Assembly (NCBI GenBank): GCA_963930655.1 | Contig: OZ005604.1 | Location: forward strand, 5,094,001-5,158,000 | Source of the DNA: Myrica gale | Taxonomy: Eukaryota; Streptophyta; Magnoliopsida; Fagales; Myricaceae | DNA length: 64,000 nucleotides | Direction: 5' to 3' | Program-made: the position numbers and the translations under genes | Shown here: positions 45,837 to 59,051 of the stretch, in pieces | How positions within the stretch are numbered: the first letter of the stretch is position 1 | How the letters are laid out: each line of letters starts with the position of its first letter | Notes under the pieces: model-generated | What the model saw: only the letters and a program-made list of their open reading frames with translations | Told to the model about the DNA's origin: nothing | Database searches by the model: none

Positions 45837-48800
45837 CTACCAGTTCAGTCCCCATGCCTGCAGACAAACAGGATGTCTAGACTATTAACATCAAAAGGCA
45901 AGAGATATATTGATCACTGTACTTTTATGTCTATATCTTAATATTAAGCTACATAAATAGAATACTGATATCATTTGCCTCCTATTGAGCATCTAGACGA
46001 AGGGAATTTTTGAAAGCTGAAGTACAAAAGAAAACTAAGTAATTTGTCTCAATGAGTCTGAAATGAAAGAAATTGGTTACCTGAATCTGGCCTTCAGATG
46101 TTCCAATGACCAAAACTTCTTCACTTCGATCGATAACCATGCAATTCACCTTGCCGGTTGTGCCAGTTTGGAGCGTTTCCACCCTATGGTTCCTCTCTCT
46201 TTGCCAAATTTCTACAGTTCCTCCCTTGCATCCTAGATAAATTAACTCTGAGCTTATGGCCATAGCCCTCACGTCCAGCAATGTTGGCAGTGATCCGACT
46301 GTATTGTGGTTTGAAGCACTCCATATCTGCGCACGACAAAAATAAAGCGCCATTAAACAGCAAGAAAAATTATGTCAAGCTGAATTTTTCTTGAACTAAT
46401 TCAATATGGAAGTCTAGATTGCAGCACAGCATGATATTCCTTGGCACATATAGATGTAACTAGGAGGAACATTTCAAGTTTAGCTTCCATTGCTTCTTGT
46501 TATAGCTGATGCATCCTAACAGCAATGGAGGAGAAGTAAAGAAAAAAGAAACGACCAAAAAATGCATCTCTTCCATAAATAAATTATGAATAACTAAACA
46601 AATCATGCTCTGTCAACGTGCCAAAATGCACTTAACTGGTGCTGTTTAATTGCAAACAATAGTCTAATTGGAATGTGACAACGAATTTAAGGAAAATCAG
46701 TTTTTAAAGTAAAATAAGGTTTGTTTTAGTGTGAACTTGCTTTCTCATGTCTCAATTACGCGCACACAGAGAAAAGAAGGGGAGATATGGAAACAAAAGT
46801 TGGCATTTGATCCTGTTTTCTGCAAGATACCTTTACAGCTGCTCCATCTAAGGGAGAGCTAGCTGTATATATCAGTCCATTGTGAACTTGCAGGGCATGG
46901 ACTGGATTTGCTTTTCCTAATATTTTTCTAGAACCGCTCTGTATTACTCTGATTGTTTCTGTTGCCAAATCAATTTCCTGAAGACCATGAAAATTCATTC
47001 ATCAGAATTTCAGCACCAAAAGAGATCGAGGACTAACTCAAGGCAGATGACTTCACATGGAAGAAAACCTTGTACCTGAATGCTATTGTCATGACATCCA
47101 CAGTATAGCTTTCCACGTACAAGTGCCAAGCACTTAACATTTTTGCTTGGATTTAGCAACTTGGGTCCCCCTTTCCATGAGTCAACCTGAGAAAAGAATA
47201 AAGAACCAGGTTTCCAGCAAAAATGAGAGAAGTGAAGAAGAGAGAAAAACCTTCTTATTTCAGTGAGTTTTATGAAATGACAAAGCTTAATAAGAAATGA
47301 GAAAATAAGATGGATGTATTGTATGCTACCTTGACACCAGCTCCCTGTGTAATGTAGCAGGAAACGCTGTTGGCAACAACTAACTTATGAACCTGATCCT
47401 TTGTCTCATGTACTTGTTCACAACGCATTACTTCATTGTCAAAGGACCAAACCTGCTCGTGTCAAATAACAAAGCTTTTAGGTTGGAAACTTGAACATTT
47501 AGGATTTGGAACATGTATAAATACATACCCTTGTTGTTCTATCTAGTGAACCACTATAGAGTCTCTCCTCCCCTGGTTGTGAAATTGCCAAACTAGTTAC
47601 TCCTTTGTTGTGTTCTCGAACTTCTTGGATGAGATGAAGAATGCTGCCTTTACCAGTCCAGACCTTCAGAATTCAAGGCAGAATGCCATCAAATTCAAAA
47701 GTTTCACAGAATTCTACACAATCCAGTTTGAAAAGCATGATAAAAAGGGAATCAACATGTGCTTGTAGCTTGTTGGTATTCAAGATTTTCATTGTGAGTA
47801 CTGCAGTGCTAATCTAATGGCAGATTATACCCAATGAATCTCTGAAAATTATGCAAATCAAAGGCTCTCAATTTTGGTGAAAGGATTCACAATTTAGGAG
47901 GTAGACTGACACAAAACACATAAAACTATCAGAGGGAAGAGTGACGGTTATCTTTCCACCACCATTATAAATGAAGAGAAATTGTATCAAAATGGAGTAT
48001 CTAGGATTCCAGGAATAAAAAATTCCTATGCTATTGGAATTGAGTCAGGTATGCAAAAGGACAGAATTACGTGTGGTTTCCATATCAGTAGTTACACACG
48101 TAAGCAAAAAAATCTACTCAATCCACTGTATGATAATGATCTAACAGCTTCTATAAGCTGTACAGCCCTAAACAGATGCGGATTACATTTCTACATAAAA
48201 AAAAAGCAACAAAAACATCCTGAACAAAGTGGCAGGGAAAGTTACCTTTATAGTTCCATCTGAATGGCCCGAAAATATCTCGTTTTTGAAGCAGACTATC
48301 GATAAAACTTCTCCATTCTCAATGCATTCTACTTGAACTAATTCTTTATGACTCCAGAAATCATGCTGCCAAACAAGAATAGATGGCCTTGTTATGGTAA
48401 TTTGCCTTGCAGGAATGAGACTTAAAGAAAGCAGAACAAACTTACTGCACTAGATTCACGTCCTTTGGATTCAATTTTCAGCATTTGAAATGCCAAGGGT
48501 GAGGATCTTTTAAGTTCTCTCAGGCCTTTCATAATTTCCGTCATGCAGGAAGTTAGGTCGTGCAGTCCTTCTGAGATTCACATTCAAGTAGAATCACATC
48601 TTTAATCAAAGTGAGATTCCAAAAGGGAAACCTTCATGTAATAATAGATTATCTAAATGAGGTCACAAACCTTACCAATAGTTAAATATTCTTTAGCAAA
48701 CAGGCTTTACTAGGGAAAAAACCAGAAGGGGCATGAATTCATTGACCGAGTTGTACAGTGCATAAAGCTAGTCCATTTTCTATCTGTTATCATTACACTC

Positions 48801-50448
48801 TTGGTATTTAATTTGAATGATATACATGCATCAATTCTAGCAATATTTTTCTTTCAAGAAAAGGTTTTTAACTGTTTTTACAAATATTGTGACTAAATAA
48901 TTCACAAGCTGTTTGTCTTTATTTTCCAGATGCCATCAGAAAACAAATTGGTGACTCCTTTGTTGGCCATATGGCTGTAAATATCAACCAATTTGGAGAT
49001 AAACGAACATAACTAGAAAGCTATCAATGCAAGTGTATGCGGATCACATATGCTTACAACAACTGTAGGATGCAATATTGGGTTGTACAATCTTATGGAA
49101 ACTTCTAAACAATGAAATTGTTTTTGGTTTGGACATTGCTACCCACCAGGGTCATGGATGAATGTGTTTAGCGCAAGCAATGAAAGGGCTTTATCTTCAA
49201 TGTCATTTGCAGACTTGAATATAGATATGAAGCGCTTGAGCAAACAGACTCGGGCTGCTCCTCGTATACCCGTGTCAGGAAGAACATTTAGCATTTGTAC
49301 GAGCCATGTTGCTGAGACAAAGCATGCTGAAAATAACGCTGCATATCTGCTCTTTAAGCCTTCTGCCAAAGCCTCAAACAGTAAACCAAACTCATGGCTT
49401 GCCAGAACAAATGCCATTTTTCTTTCCCAGTCATCAGCTGCCTTCTCTTCTTCCAGATGCTGCTAGTTAGATAAAACAGATAACTAGCTTGCATAAATAA
49501 AGTAAAAACTCAATAATATTGTTATTATCCGAAATAGTAACAATAATCTTCATCCAGAGAGGTACAAACATTTCAAAGAAGCTCACCGAAGTTTCTTCAA
49601 AGCCTCCATAAATATTGCTAAGCTGCTCCATTCGCATAAGAGTTTGATAGCTTTTGTCGAGTCCAGCACGTTTAAGAAGAAAAGCACGGGTAAGGGGCTT
49701 TCCAGTGGAAGAGAACCTCCCCTGCAATAACACAATTGTCTCTGCTGCTGCTATTTGGGCAGTTGGTAATTCAGAATTTCTGAGGCATGAAATGAGAGCG
49801 TCTATTGCTTCTTCACGATATATACTCATCTTTCTTGGTTCAGCCTACAAGTAAAGATCGTTTTCATTAGCTTATTGACTCTGGGGCAGCAATTTAAACC
49901 ATTTCACCGCTGGTGAGTGGTTATTGGGATGCCAGTGTCCTGTGCAGTTTGACATACATATTAAGGTTTCATTGTTATACTCAATAAGTAGGGAGGGATC
50001 CTAACCAGTATATCAAGTTGGAGCAGGAGACCAGCCACTACAGGCATTGGTCCTGGAGTGTAGTCTGTAAATAAACGAGGAAGGTGTGCATCGAATTAAA
50101 AGCACCTCCATCCTTAATGATGCGGAGAACTTGCTCATTAAAGGTCCTCCTGAGAAAACCAAATATGGATATCAATGTCATAGGTCCGGATATATAAGCA
50201 AAAAGCTTACAGATTAATATCAATGGAGAGAAAAGTACCTGTTTAACTTGACTAACTCAGATAGGAAGTGAACTATCTCAAACCGTTCTGCATCACTTGC
50301 ACCCACAAAAGTCTCCATAAGCGGAGCTAACTCAGATTTATCAGCAATCGTGTTCCAGCACTTCCCATCCTCCTCCATGCATCCCAGTAAAATCCCCACT
50401 GCGGCAATTCTCTCTTCTGTCCACTCAGCTCCCAGACTGAGAACAATA

Positions 50449-52031
50449 TGATAGGTCCCAACACAGATGATAAATTAAATATGCTAGGATAGTTGTTCCT
50501 TCGGGTGAGAAAGTACCACAATTTGACTCAACAATGTTCTTCCTTTTTTATTCATGCAGAACATTTATTAAATAGCCTCCAAGTGAGTAACAGAGTTGCG
50601 GACTCAACGGAAAGTAAAATAACATAATAACAACTTAACAACCTAAGTCCTACATCCACTCAAGCAACGTGGGGTCATGTGCGTAACAGTCGTGCATGAA
50701 TCCCATAATATTTGGGATCCCTTTAACTGCTCTACTGGACCTCCGTGGTCCATCAATCCTTCCCCCATCAAGCTGAACCTTGTCCTCAAGGTGGCTTTGT
50801 TCTTCGTATCTTACCCGAATCGTATAATAACATCTCAGACTCGGTAACTTCTTCCGGCATTGCATCATTGATTTCTTCACAAATTATTTCCCCCATCCCC
50901 TCAAGAAGTAATAATTGTGGTCTTTGACACTTGTGGCCCGTAGTGAATTTCTCGTTGCAATTGAAACAAAGACCTTGTGTTCGTCGTTTTTGCATCTCCT
51001 CCCACGTCAACCGCTTTACCGGTGATGCTGATGTAGATCGCGCCGGATTTGGAAGAGCCATCGGCGATTGGTCAATTGACGATCTTTGGCGAATGAGTTG
51101 TTCATCGCGCATCCTTGCAAAACGTATAGCATCTTTCAAAGTTTGTGGTTTAAACATACGGATTCCATCCGAAATTTCTGTCTTCAAACCACCCATGAAG
51201 GTGCCCACCAAAGCCTCCTGTGTCCAACCTTTGACCCGGTTGCCCAATTGTTCGAATTCCCGTTGGTAATCACGCATGGAACCCGTCTGCCGAATACGGG
51301 ACAGAGCCTCGTCAAAGTCTTCGTAGTCTGATGGCCCAAAACGCGCCCAGAGTTCCTCTTCAAAATCGATCCATGACAGAACTCGACCTTCATCTTGAAA
51401 AGTCCTGCGAATCCATTGCCACCACTGGTTGGCTTCTCCTTCCAAATGGTAAGATGCTAAAGAAACCTTTTGATTGTCGGGAGTATTTTGGAACTCGAAA
51501 AACTGGTTTACACGGTTGAACCATTCCGTCGGATCATCTCCTGAAAATCGCGGAAATTCTAATTTTGCAGTTTTGGAGGATACCACAAGTCGTCCCCCAT
51601 TGTGACCTTCACGGTTTTGATTACCTTGGTTTGGAGGTTCTTGGTTGGCAAGGAGCACATCAGAGAGACGGTTAAGAGTCTCTTCAACGTGTCGCAATCG
51701 ATCCGCCATGCCCAGCTCCATCCGGTGTAGCCCCAACACAGATGATAAATTAAATATGCTAGGATAGTTGTTCTCTTCGGGTGAGAAAGTACCACAATTT
51801 GACTCAACAATGTTCTTCCTTTTTTATTCATGCAGAACATTTATTAAATAGCCTCCAAGTGAGTAACAGAGTTGCGGACTCAACGGAAAGTAAAATAACA
51901 TAATAACAACTTAACAACCTAAGTCCTACATCCACTCAAGCAACGTGGGGTCATGTGCGTAACAGTCGTGCATGAATCCCATAATATTTGGGATCCCTTT
52001 AACTGCTCTACTGGACCTCCGTGGTCCATCA
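50449..52031 (-). mobile_element. TR-GAG-like non-autonomous Gypsy retroelement in a LIN exon
   Basis: Terminal repeats 50449-50755 and 51726-52031 are nearly identical, start TG and end CCATCA, and are flanked by a perfect 5-bp duplication caata. In minus orientation a purine tract GATGGGGGAAGGAT precedes the left repeat. The interior holds only a Gypsy gag. I see no initiator-Met primer-binding site next to the right repeat, which is odd for a recent insertion. The structure (short LTRs plus gag only) fits the TR-GAG class described in plants. Confidence 0.92.
50786..51709 (-). CDS. Gypsy-type gag protein of the TR-GAG-like element
   Basis: Intact frame of about 307 aa starting MADRLRHVEETLNRL; the frame also extends a few codons into the LTR. 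It has a retrotransposon gag core (FPRFSGDDPTEWFNRVNQFF, EGEANQWWQW) and a zinc knuckle (CFNCNEKFTTGHKC). The C-terminus is truncated before any protease. An intact gag-only frame suggests the family keeps gag while borrowing pol. Confidence 0.92.
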   Translation of the reverse strand: MADRLRHVEETLNRLSDVLLANQEPPNQGNQNREGHNGGRLVVSSKTAKLEFPRFSGDDPTEWFNRVNQFFEFQNTPDNQKVSLASYHLEGEANQWWQWIRRTFQDEGRVLSWIDFEEELWARFGPSDYEDFDEALSRIRQTGSMRDYQREFEQLGNRVKGWTQEALVGTFMGGLKTEISDGIRMFKPQTLKDAIRFARMRDEQLIRQRSSIDQSPMALPNPARSTSASPVKRLTWEEMQKRRTQGLCFNCNEKFTTGHKCQRPQLLLLEGMGEIICEEINDAMPEEVTESEMLLYDSGKIRRTKPP

Positions 52032-53069
52032 CAATACTTTCTACTGCTTTCTCAGAACTCAGAATGTTGGCTATTGAAGATCCAACACTTTCGTCACCAC
52101 TTTGAAGAATCTGTCCCAATAAAAGCATTGCTGCTGTTTTGGGCTTCAAACACATTTTAAGCAAATCCTTCTCCTTCTCCTCCTTAAAAACTTTGAGGAG
52201 GGAGTCCACCACGTCCATCTCTAGTAGGCTACTTGAGGAAAGTCTTAAGAGATATATCAACACAACAACCTCCATCAACCCCTTCTTGAAAAGAACCACA
52301 ATACATTCAACATCATTGTCAACACTTGTAAGTATCTGGGCCACATCTCTGTCTATGGACCCTATCTCAGACAAGAGAAAAATTGTAGTTTTCAAAACCC
52401 GGGGATCTACCGAATTGAAGAGGATCTCAACAAATGTATTAATAACTGAAGGTGTTGAAAGCATTGTTTGGATATCCACATCCGAAGTTGCTTCCTGCCA
52501 GAACTACTCAATTCGGAGGACAACAATTTCAGACTCCGTCAGGACTTCTGATAGGCAAAGATTGGTGATCTCTTGTCGTAACTCACTGATTGTCCCCTCA
52601 ATGGTGGCTTGGCTTTTGACGCTATTAGGAGAAGCTGAAGGCATCAGTGGCTTCATGCTTGGCTCAGCAACTGTGTGTAGCTTGTGAGACTGGTTTGGAA
52701 CTGAACTGGAGTTCTTTTCTTGCCAGCTTGCGATAAGCCTTTTGAGCACATAGTTTGTGTTAGACAAGTGGTTAATGTGCAGCTTCCGGCGTGTAATTGG
52801 GCACGTAGAGTTCCCTCTATTTAGCCACTCTTGGATCGCTTTACGCTCATATGTCTGACCCGTTTCCAGAGTCACCGGATCATTAAATAGGTTGCTAGTT
52901 ATCGGCCACACAAAGTCCTTTGGAGGTGTATGCTTTCCACCCCCGAGTCGGTTATCAAAATTTTCCGTGCGACTTGCTGGGACACTGCTGAAACAGGAAG
53001 AATCCACATATAAAGGAAATTGAAACTAAACTAGATATGTAATCGTAACGGGGTGATATTCATTATCTC

Positions 53070-54623
53070 TGAAAGTGTTTGTAAGTTTGGCATATTTTCC
53101 ATGGTCAAAACAATTCTTTATATAAATGTATTTTTCCATTTTTAGAATTGTATCAGCAACTTGTTTAAGTCTGGAAGGACGTATAGCTAAAGAGAAAAGA
53201 GTCTGGAAGGAGCTGGCTACATCTAAAATGGTTGGGAGACAGTTGCTGTGCTGAAAGACAAGTTTACGGTTGGCTGGGTTAGCCTTGGGTCAGCCTAGCG
53301 GGAAGTCTGCAGTAATCGTATTGATCTTCTAGAAAGTTGCCCAGTCATTAAAACAATTTCGTTTTGACTACTTTACCCTCACTAAAGCCATATACAACTT
53401 TCCCAAATTACCTTGACGTTATTCACGCATTGACCAAGCCCCAAACTCCAGAAATTTCCTCTCTATGCGATTTTCCCATTTTCTCTCTCTTGAGCAAGAT
53501 TCGGTTTTAACCGAGATCTGAAGGTGAGAGTGCGTTAGCTTCCCTCTGGTGGAAGATCTGAGTGCCTTGATCGCTGATTGAAAGTTGTACGTTCATACCT
53601 CTTTGCTGTTGAAGATTTGCGTCACCAAGTGTTGAGGTTCTTGAGTGGGTTTTCAAGAACAACTGCTGCTGAAAGTTTTCAGAGGAGTTCAAGCCTACGA
53701 GTTCGTGGGATCTGCTGTAGAACGAGTACCAGAGTTGCTGGTCTTCGTGTGGGTGCCGGGCACCAACCCAATTCGGTAGATTGAGTGATTTTACATAGGA
53801 AATGGGGTCTTGAGGCTAAAGGGTCTTTGGCTAGATCACCATTGTAAAATCTCGACGTTCTAGTGGAAAAACTTGGTGGAATCACCCGGAGTGTTTTTTA
53901 TTTCTCAGAAGACGTTCTTCTTGAGAAATTTTTCACTTCGTCAACAAAAATTCTGGTGTTGTCTTTATTGTTGTTTTCTCTTGATCTTGATATTGTTTTA
54001 TCTAACCAATTTTGTGCTTATTGTTTTGCAGATCTCATTAGCTGAAAATGTGTTATGTTAAAGGGCTAATTAGTTGCTGTATTGGTTGTGTTCTTTGGTA
54101 TAAAATTTCCTGATTTTGGTTGTGATATAAACATAGTATATTGCTGGATTTTTAGTTGATGATTGCTAAAAAGTTAGACGTTGAATTCCTGTTTACTAGA
54201 GTAAATATTGAGGTTAACAAGGTGCAGAAAAATCAGTTTATCTTGAGTCTGACTTGCTGTAAATTGTTTAGTGTTTTCTTGTTTTTAGTTCTTGAAGGGC
54301 TGTGATTATCTTGCTGAGATTATCAACTCTTGTGTTGGTTGTTGAAGTTGCTGTAGAAATCTCAGAATCTTTGCGTGTATTAGGTTGAATAAATCTGTAT
54401 ATTGTTTGATCATATCTTTGATTGCATCTTCACAGAATTGAGTGTTTAAAGTGTTTAAAATTTCTGCTTGTTTCATTTGTTAAATAGCTGCTGTAAATTA
54501 CATTGTATATTGATCATTTTGCTGCTGTATTATTGTGATTGATGGTATAACTTGTCTAAGTTTTTTCTTAAAATACCTATTCACCCCCCTCTAGGTATTG
54601 TTTAGGGTCTAAACACAGTTTTA
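53070..54623 (+). repeat. 5' LTR of the large element
   Basis: 1554 bp, near-identical to the right LTR apart from small indels (for example a ~28-bp stretch near 54395 absent on the right). It ends TTTTA where the right LTR ends TTTCA. Confidence 0.93.
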
Positions 54624-54670
54624 ATTGGTATCAGAGCCTCATATTCGATCCTTGACTCTTAGTTGTTGTT

Positions 54671-55758
54671 ATGGAAAACAATAAATTGTTCTTTGTTTCT
54701 CCCTATTCTAATGGGAGTAATTATGCCTATTGGAAACCATATGAAAGAGGTAAAAAAGGTAAATTTAGAGAGTTCAAAAAGAAGAAAAACTCTCAAGAAT
54801 TTCAATGTCATGGCTGCAAAGGCTATGATCATTTTAAAGCGGAGTGCCCGACCTTTCTTAAATTGAAGGGTAAATCTATGAATGCTACATTGTCTGATAC
54901 ATATTCTGATTCATCCTCTAGTCATGATAAATCAAACTACATTGCTTTTACTTCGTTGATAAATAGCATTGGTAATGTTAGTTCAAGTGATGATGAATTA
55001 GATGATGATTTAGACATGAATGAACCTCTTCAAACTGCCTATAATAACTTGTTTGAAGAAAGCCTTAAGGTGAAAAGAGAGAATCTTGTGTATTCAAAAA
55101 GGCTTAAGAACTTAGAAATTGAAAAGGAAGAGTTGTTGGCTAAGAATTGTGAACAATCTGTTTTAATTGACAATTTGAATAATATCAATACTTCTCTAGA
55201 TCTTAAGGTAAAGAACTTGGAAATAGAACTAGAGAAGTCCAATTCTCAACTGAAATATTTTTCGAGTGGTTCAAAGAAACTTGACACGATGTTAAGTCTA
55301 GGAACCCCTTCTAGTGACAAATATGGATTGAGTTTTAAAAAATCTGATTCTATTGCACGTGCTACTAACAAAACTGTTTTTGTTCCTGCTGCTATTGAGT
55401 TTTCAGATGTCCACAGCAAATCAAAGGTGAGTGTACCCTCTGCTGCCCATGGTAAGAACATCTCACAAACTTTTTATTTTAGTTCAAGATATGTTCCCAC
55501 TTGTTTTTATTGTGGAAAAGAGGTCATGTAAGATCAAAATGTTTTAAATTGCATTATAGCAAAAGTAAGTTTTCGAAAACATTTCAAATTTCAACTTTTG
55601 ATGAATTAGTCTCACATGTCTCTACTTTGTCTAAACAAGTTGAGTTTATATGTAAGAAAATTGAGTTGAGCAATTTAAATTTTACGAAAAAATTTTGGGT
55701 AAGAAAAAAGGATGACACTGAACATATTATTGCAAAACAAAAAAAACCAATTGGTTGA
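54671..55758 (+). pseudogene. SIRE-like Copia gag, internally deleted and frameshifted
   Basis: Starts MENNKLFFVSPYSNGSNYAY, then jumps directly to the K-rich segment before zinc knuckle 1 (CHGCKGYDHFKAEC), indicating loss of the main gag domain. An acidic/coiled-coil tract (YSKRLKNLEIEKEELLAKN) follows. A second knuckle (CFYCGK-GHVRSKC) is split by a 1-bp shift near 55525, and the frame continues to 55758. No protease follows. Confidence 0.88.
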
Positions 55759-58700
55759 TTTATTTACCAAACTCCTTGATGGAACAAGGTTTGAATTTTT
55801 AAGAAATCAATTGGTATTTGTTCAATGTTGGAAGTATTTCTTGCTTTATAAGTTTTTAAAGTTCTGAAAAATTTTGAATTTTCAAGAAATTTTGATTTGT
55901 TGAAAATTTGTAATGTTTAATGGTAATTCGAATTTTATTTAGACTAAGGTTAGTCTAAGGTTTGCTATCACTGACAATAGTCAGAAATAATTCTGTCAGA
56001 GGTCAGCCGAATGATGTTGTAAAATTGTGATGTTGTTCAAATGGATAAGTTTGTATTTACGGTATACATGTGTTTTACCTTTAGTGACTTTTTACCACTC
56101 ATTCCACACTTTACCATTTTCTCTCTAATCTCTCAAATGCTCTCTACCTCTCACAAATAGCTTATCTCTATTTTGATCATAACTTACTCAAATCTTGATC
56201 ATTTTGCGTGATTTTTGTTGGGTTTTGTTCAAGATTCTGTCCTCTACGATCTCTAAGGTAATATACTTGATTTTTGTGAGATTTAATGGATGATATATGC
56301 TAAATTCGAAGTTCTTGAAAACTCTTATGGGTTTTGTGAAAATTTATTAGATCTACCTTGTTTTCTTAGCTAAATGCTTAAGAAATCATATGGGCTTTGT
56401 TTGTGGAGTCATTTGGGAGAAGATTTCATCATTTATATCTCAGATCTACAAGTTTAGTGCTTCAAATTTCAATGTTTTTTGAGAATTTCGGGTTTGACAT
56501 CTTTTTTGGAAATGGAAGATTTGTCTTGCTTAAATGAATGGACATTGTTTCTTCTTTCCTTATAGTGGTCGAATATGGTATAAGAATGATTATTTTATAT
56601 TTGTTGAATAAAAAATGAAGTCCACTCATATTATAGATTTATTGCTTGTACATGGGTTACATATCTTGGTGCTTCAATGTTCTCTTGCTTATGTGTTTCT
56701 TTATTCCTGATTAATATTATTTTTGTACTACATGTGCACCTCACTGGCATGATTTGGTTATTTCGAATACAGTATTTGTTGGGTATGCTTATGTAGGTGA
56801 TGATTATATTTGTTTCTAGACAATTCACATGTGCATTGGATATTTTTTTTTGTTTAAAGTATAACTGCACTGTTGGTTCCCTCATATTAGTTGGTCCTAA
56901 ATGATCATTGGTCCCTTGTACTCTTTAAGTGCTAGTGCTATTTGTTATCATTGAGAACATGTCTTGAAATTTTAAATGTTAGACACGTACTATCTCTTTA
57001 ACAATATCAATGTTTTTTTAATTACGTGTGAGACATGTTGTTTGGTTTCATTATTTTCAGCTTTCCTTAGTAATATATTGAGAATATGTTGAGCATATTG
57101 TATTGGTTATGTGAGCTGGAATATTTTTTAATTGAACTTGGTTGTCTACTGAGAAAGTGTGTTCAGATTTAATTTTTGTGATATAAGTGTATATCTATTG
57201 ACAAAATATTTGAATATTGCTTCTCTTGTATCAACCATAGTTGAATTCGTAATTTCTCTTTGTTCTGTCAATTTGTTATACAAAATATGGTTCTTGTATT
57301 TCTCTTGTGCTCATTGTGAGCTGAAAATATATAGTTTTGTGCTGGAACATTTATTTTTAAATAATTTTGTGAGCTGTACTTCTTTTTAAGATTGTATGTT
57401 GAGCTAGAAATTCTATGTGTTGAGCTGGAACTTTATTTCTAGATTATATGTTGACCTGAAAATATATTTTGATGTGGATTTTTGATTGTCTTAAATGTAG
57501 ATGATATGACTTTGTATTGGATTATTGATATATTTCTATGAGCTGAAAGTTATATTCAATTTGGTAATGTTCTTGAAATTGATTAAGAACTTCCATGTGA
57601 TGGCATTGTGCAAGTATATGTTGTTATGTTGAATTATATTTTTGACCACATTCTGAAACTATGTACTAGAAAATTTCGTTTAAGCTTGTAAATCTTACAT
57701 ACTGAGATTATGTTGGCTGAACTTATTAATTTCATATATTGTGGTTATTTTTGTCTTCAACATCCTTGGAAATTCATTTCTGAGATGATATATTGAGCTA
57801 GATTTTGGTTTAATGTTCAGTTGACATATAATTGGAATATGTACATGAAGAAATGCTTTACCATTTAAGTCCCCTTTTCCTCCATCTATTAATGAGCATC
57901 TTACCTCTGATGAGTTAGATCATGGTAGTATGAGTGATATGGAGGATTAACTCCTTTGTCTTTTCCATGACAAAAAGGGGGGAAATTGGCAATTTAGTCC
58001 TTGAGTTTTGACCCTTTTAACAGTTTAGTCCTTGAATTTCAAATTTAAAGCCCTTAGGTTTCATACTTTTGACAATGAGGCCCTTCCGTCAGTCTGCCTT
58101 CCATATGCTTAACGGAGCATATAGCGGTCGACCGGGTATATGTGTAAAATATGAGCGGTCGACCTCTACATGAAGCGGTCAACCGCTTCATGTAGCGGTT
58201 GACCGCTTCAAATTGCCGACGTGTCAGAGAGCTCCGTTAAGCATATGGATGGTAGACTGATGGAAGGGCCTCATTGTCAAAAGTATGAAACCTAAGGGCT
58301 TTAAATTTGAAATTTGAAATTCAAGGACTAAACTGTTAAAAGGGTCAAAACCCAATGACTAAATTGTTAAATTCCCCAAAAAGGGGGAGAAATTAGAGTA
58401 AGGGGGAGCTGGAGCTTATCAGGAACTTATTCTTTACATATGTTGATGGAGCAATGGTGTAAGGGGGAGCAGCTATGAGTTGTTATATTATGAGCTGTTA
58501 TGACGTTGAGGGGGAGCAAGATGTTATGTTTTGCTGACATAGTTGTTAATGTTAGGGGGAGTTTGAAAATTTATGTTTAGTCTGGATTTTTATGTTCTAT
58601 TCAGTGCTGACTTATGTTTAATGTTGCAATCACCTGTGTTAGTCAGACTTGAGTAATGTAACTTAAGATTTTTGGCTATTCTCTAGTTGATTGCATATAT

Positions 58701-59051
58701 CTGAAACTTATAATGATTAGGGGTTTTCATTATAACTGGTTTTGGTTGATATGTGTTATTGCATTCCTTTGGTCTCTAATGATTATTTAATCTGTTGGGA
58801 TTTGCAATATATCGTATATGTGATCATCTGTTTTCAGATTTGATTATCTTGAGTATATTGATCACAGTTGAGTTTGAGTGTTTTCTTTTCAGGCACTCAA
58901 ACCATTAATCAAGTTGCTTAAGAATGTTGTTAGAATTTATCTAGGCGGCTTACTAAACTGTAAATCAAGTTCTGTTTTGGTGATAACAAATCTTGGATTA
59001 GGTTTAGGCTTAGCTTAAGGTTTTGTCATGCAAATTGCCAAAGGGGGAGAT
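55759..59051 (+). other. Non-coding interior of the large retroelement
   Basis: No retroviral enzyme motif in any frame. The 3' part (58383-59051) has at least five GGGGGAG tracts (about 58384, 58402, 58459, 58511, 59044), like the repeated purine tracts of SIRE elements. A MITE is nested at 57980-58376. Confidence 0.75.
57980..58376. mobile_element. Mutator-type MITE nested in the large retroelement
   Basis: Perfect 9-bp duplication caaaaaggg (57971-57979 and 58377-58385). Ends GGGAAATTGGCAATTTAGTC and its imperfect complement, with long inverted arms (CTTCCGTCAGTCTGCC against its complement). It belongs to the same structural group as the element at 10414 (GGG ends, ATTTAGTCC blocks). Confidence 0.92.

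Noticed and set aside
53578-54061. Small ORFs repeated at 59549-60032
   Set aside because: They lie wholly within the two LTRs of the large retroelement, so their duplication only reflects LTR identity.
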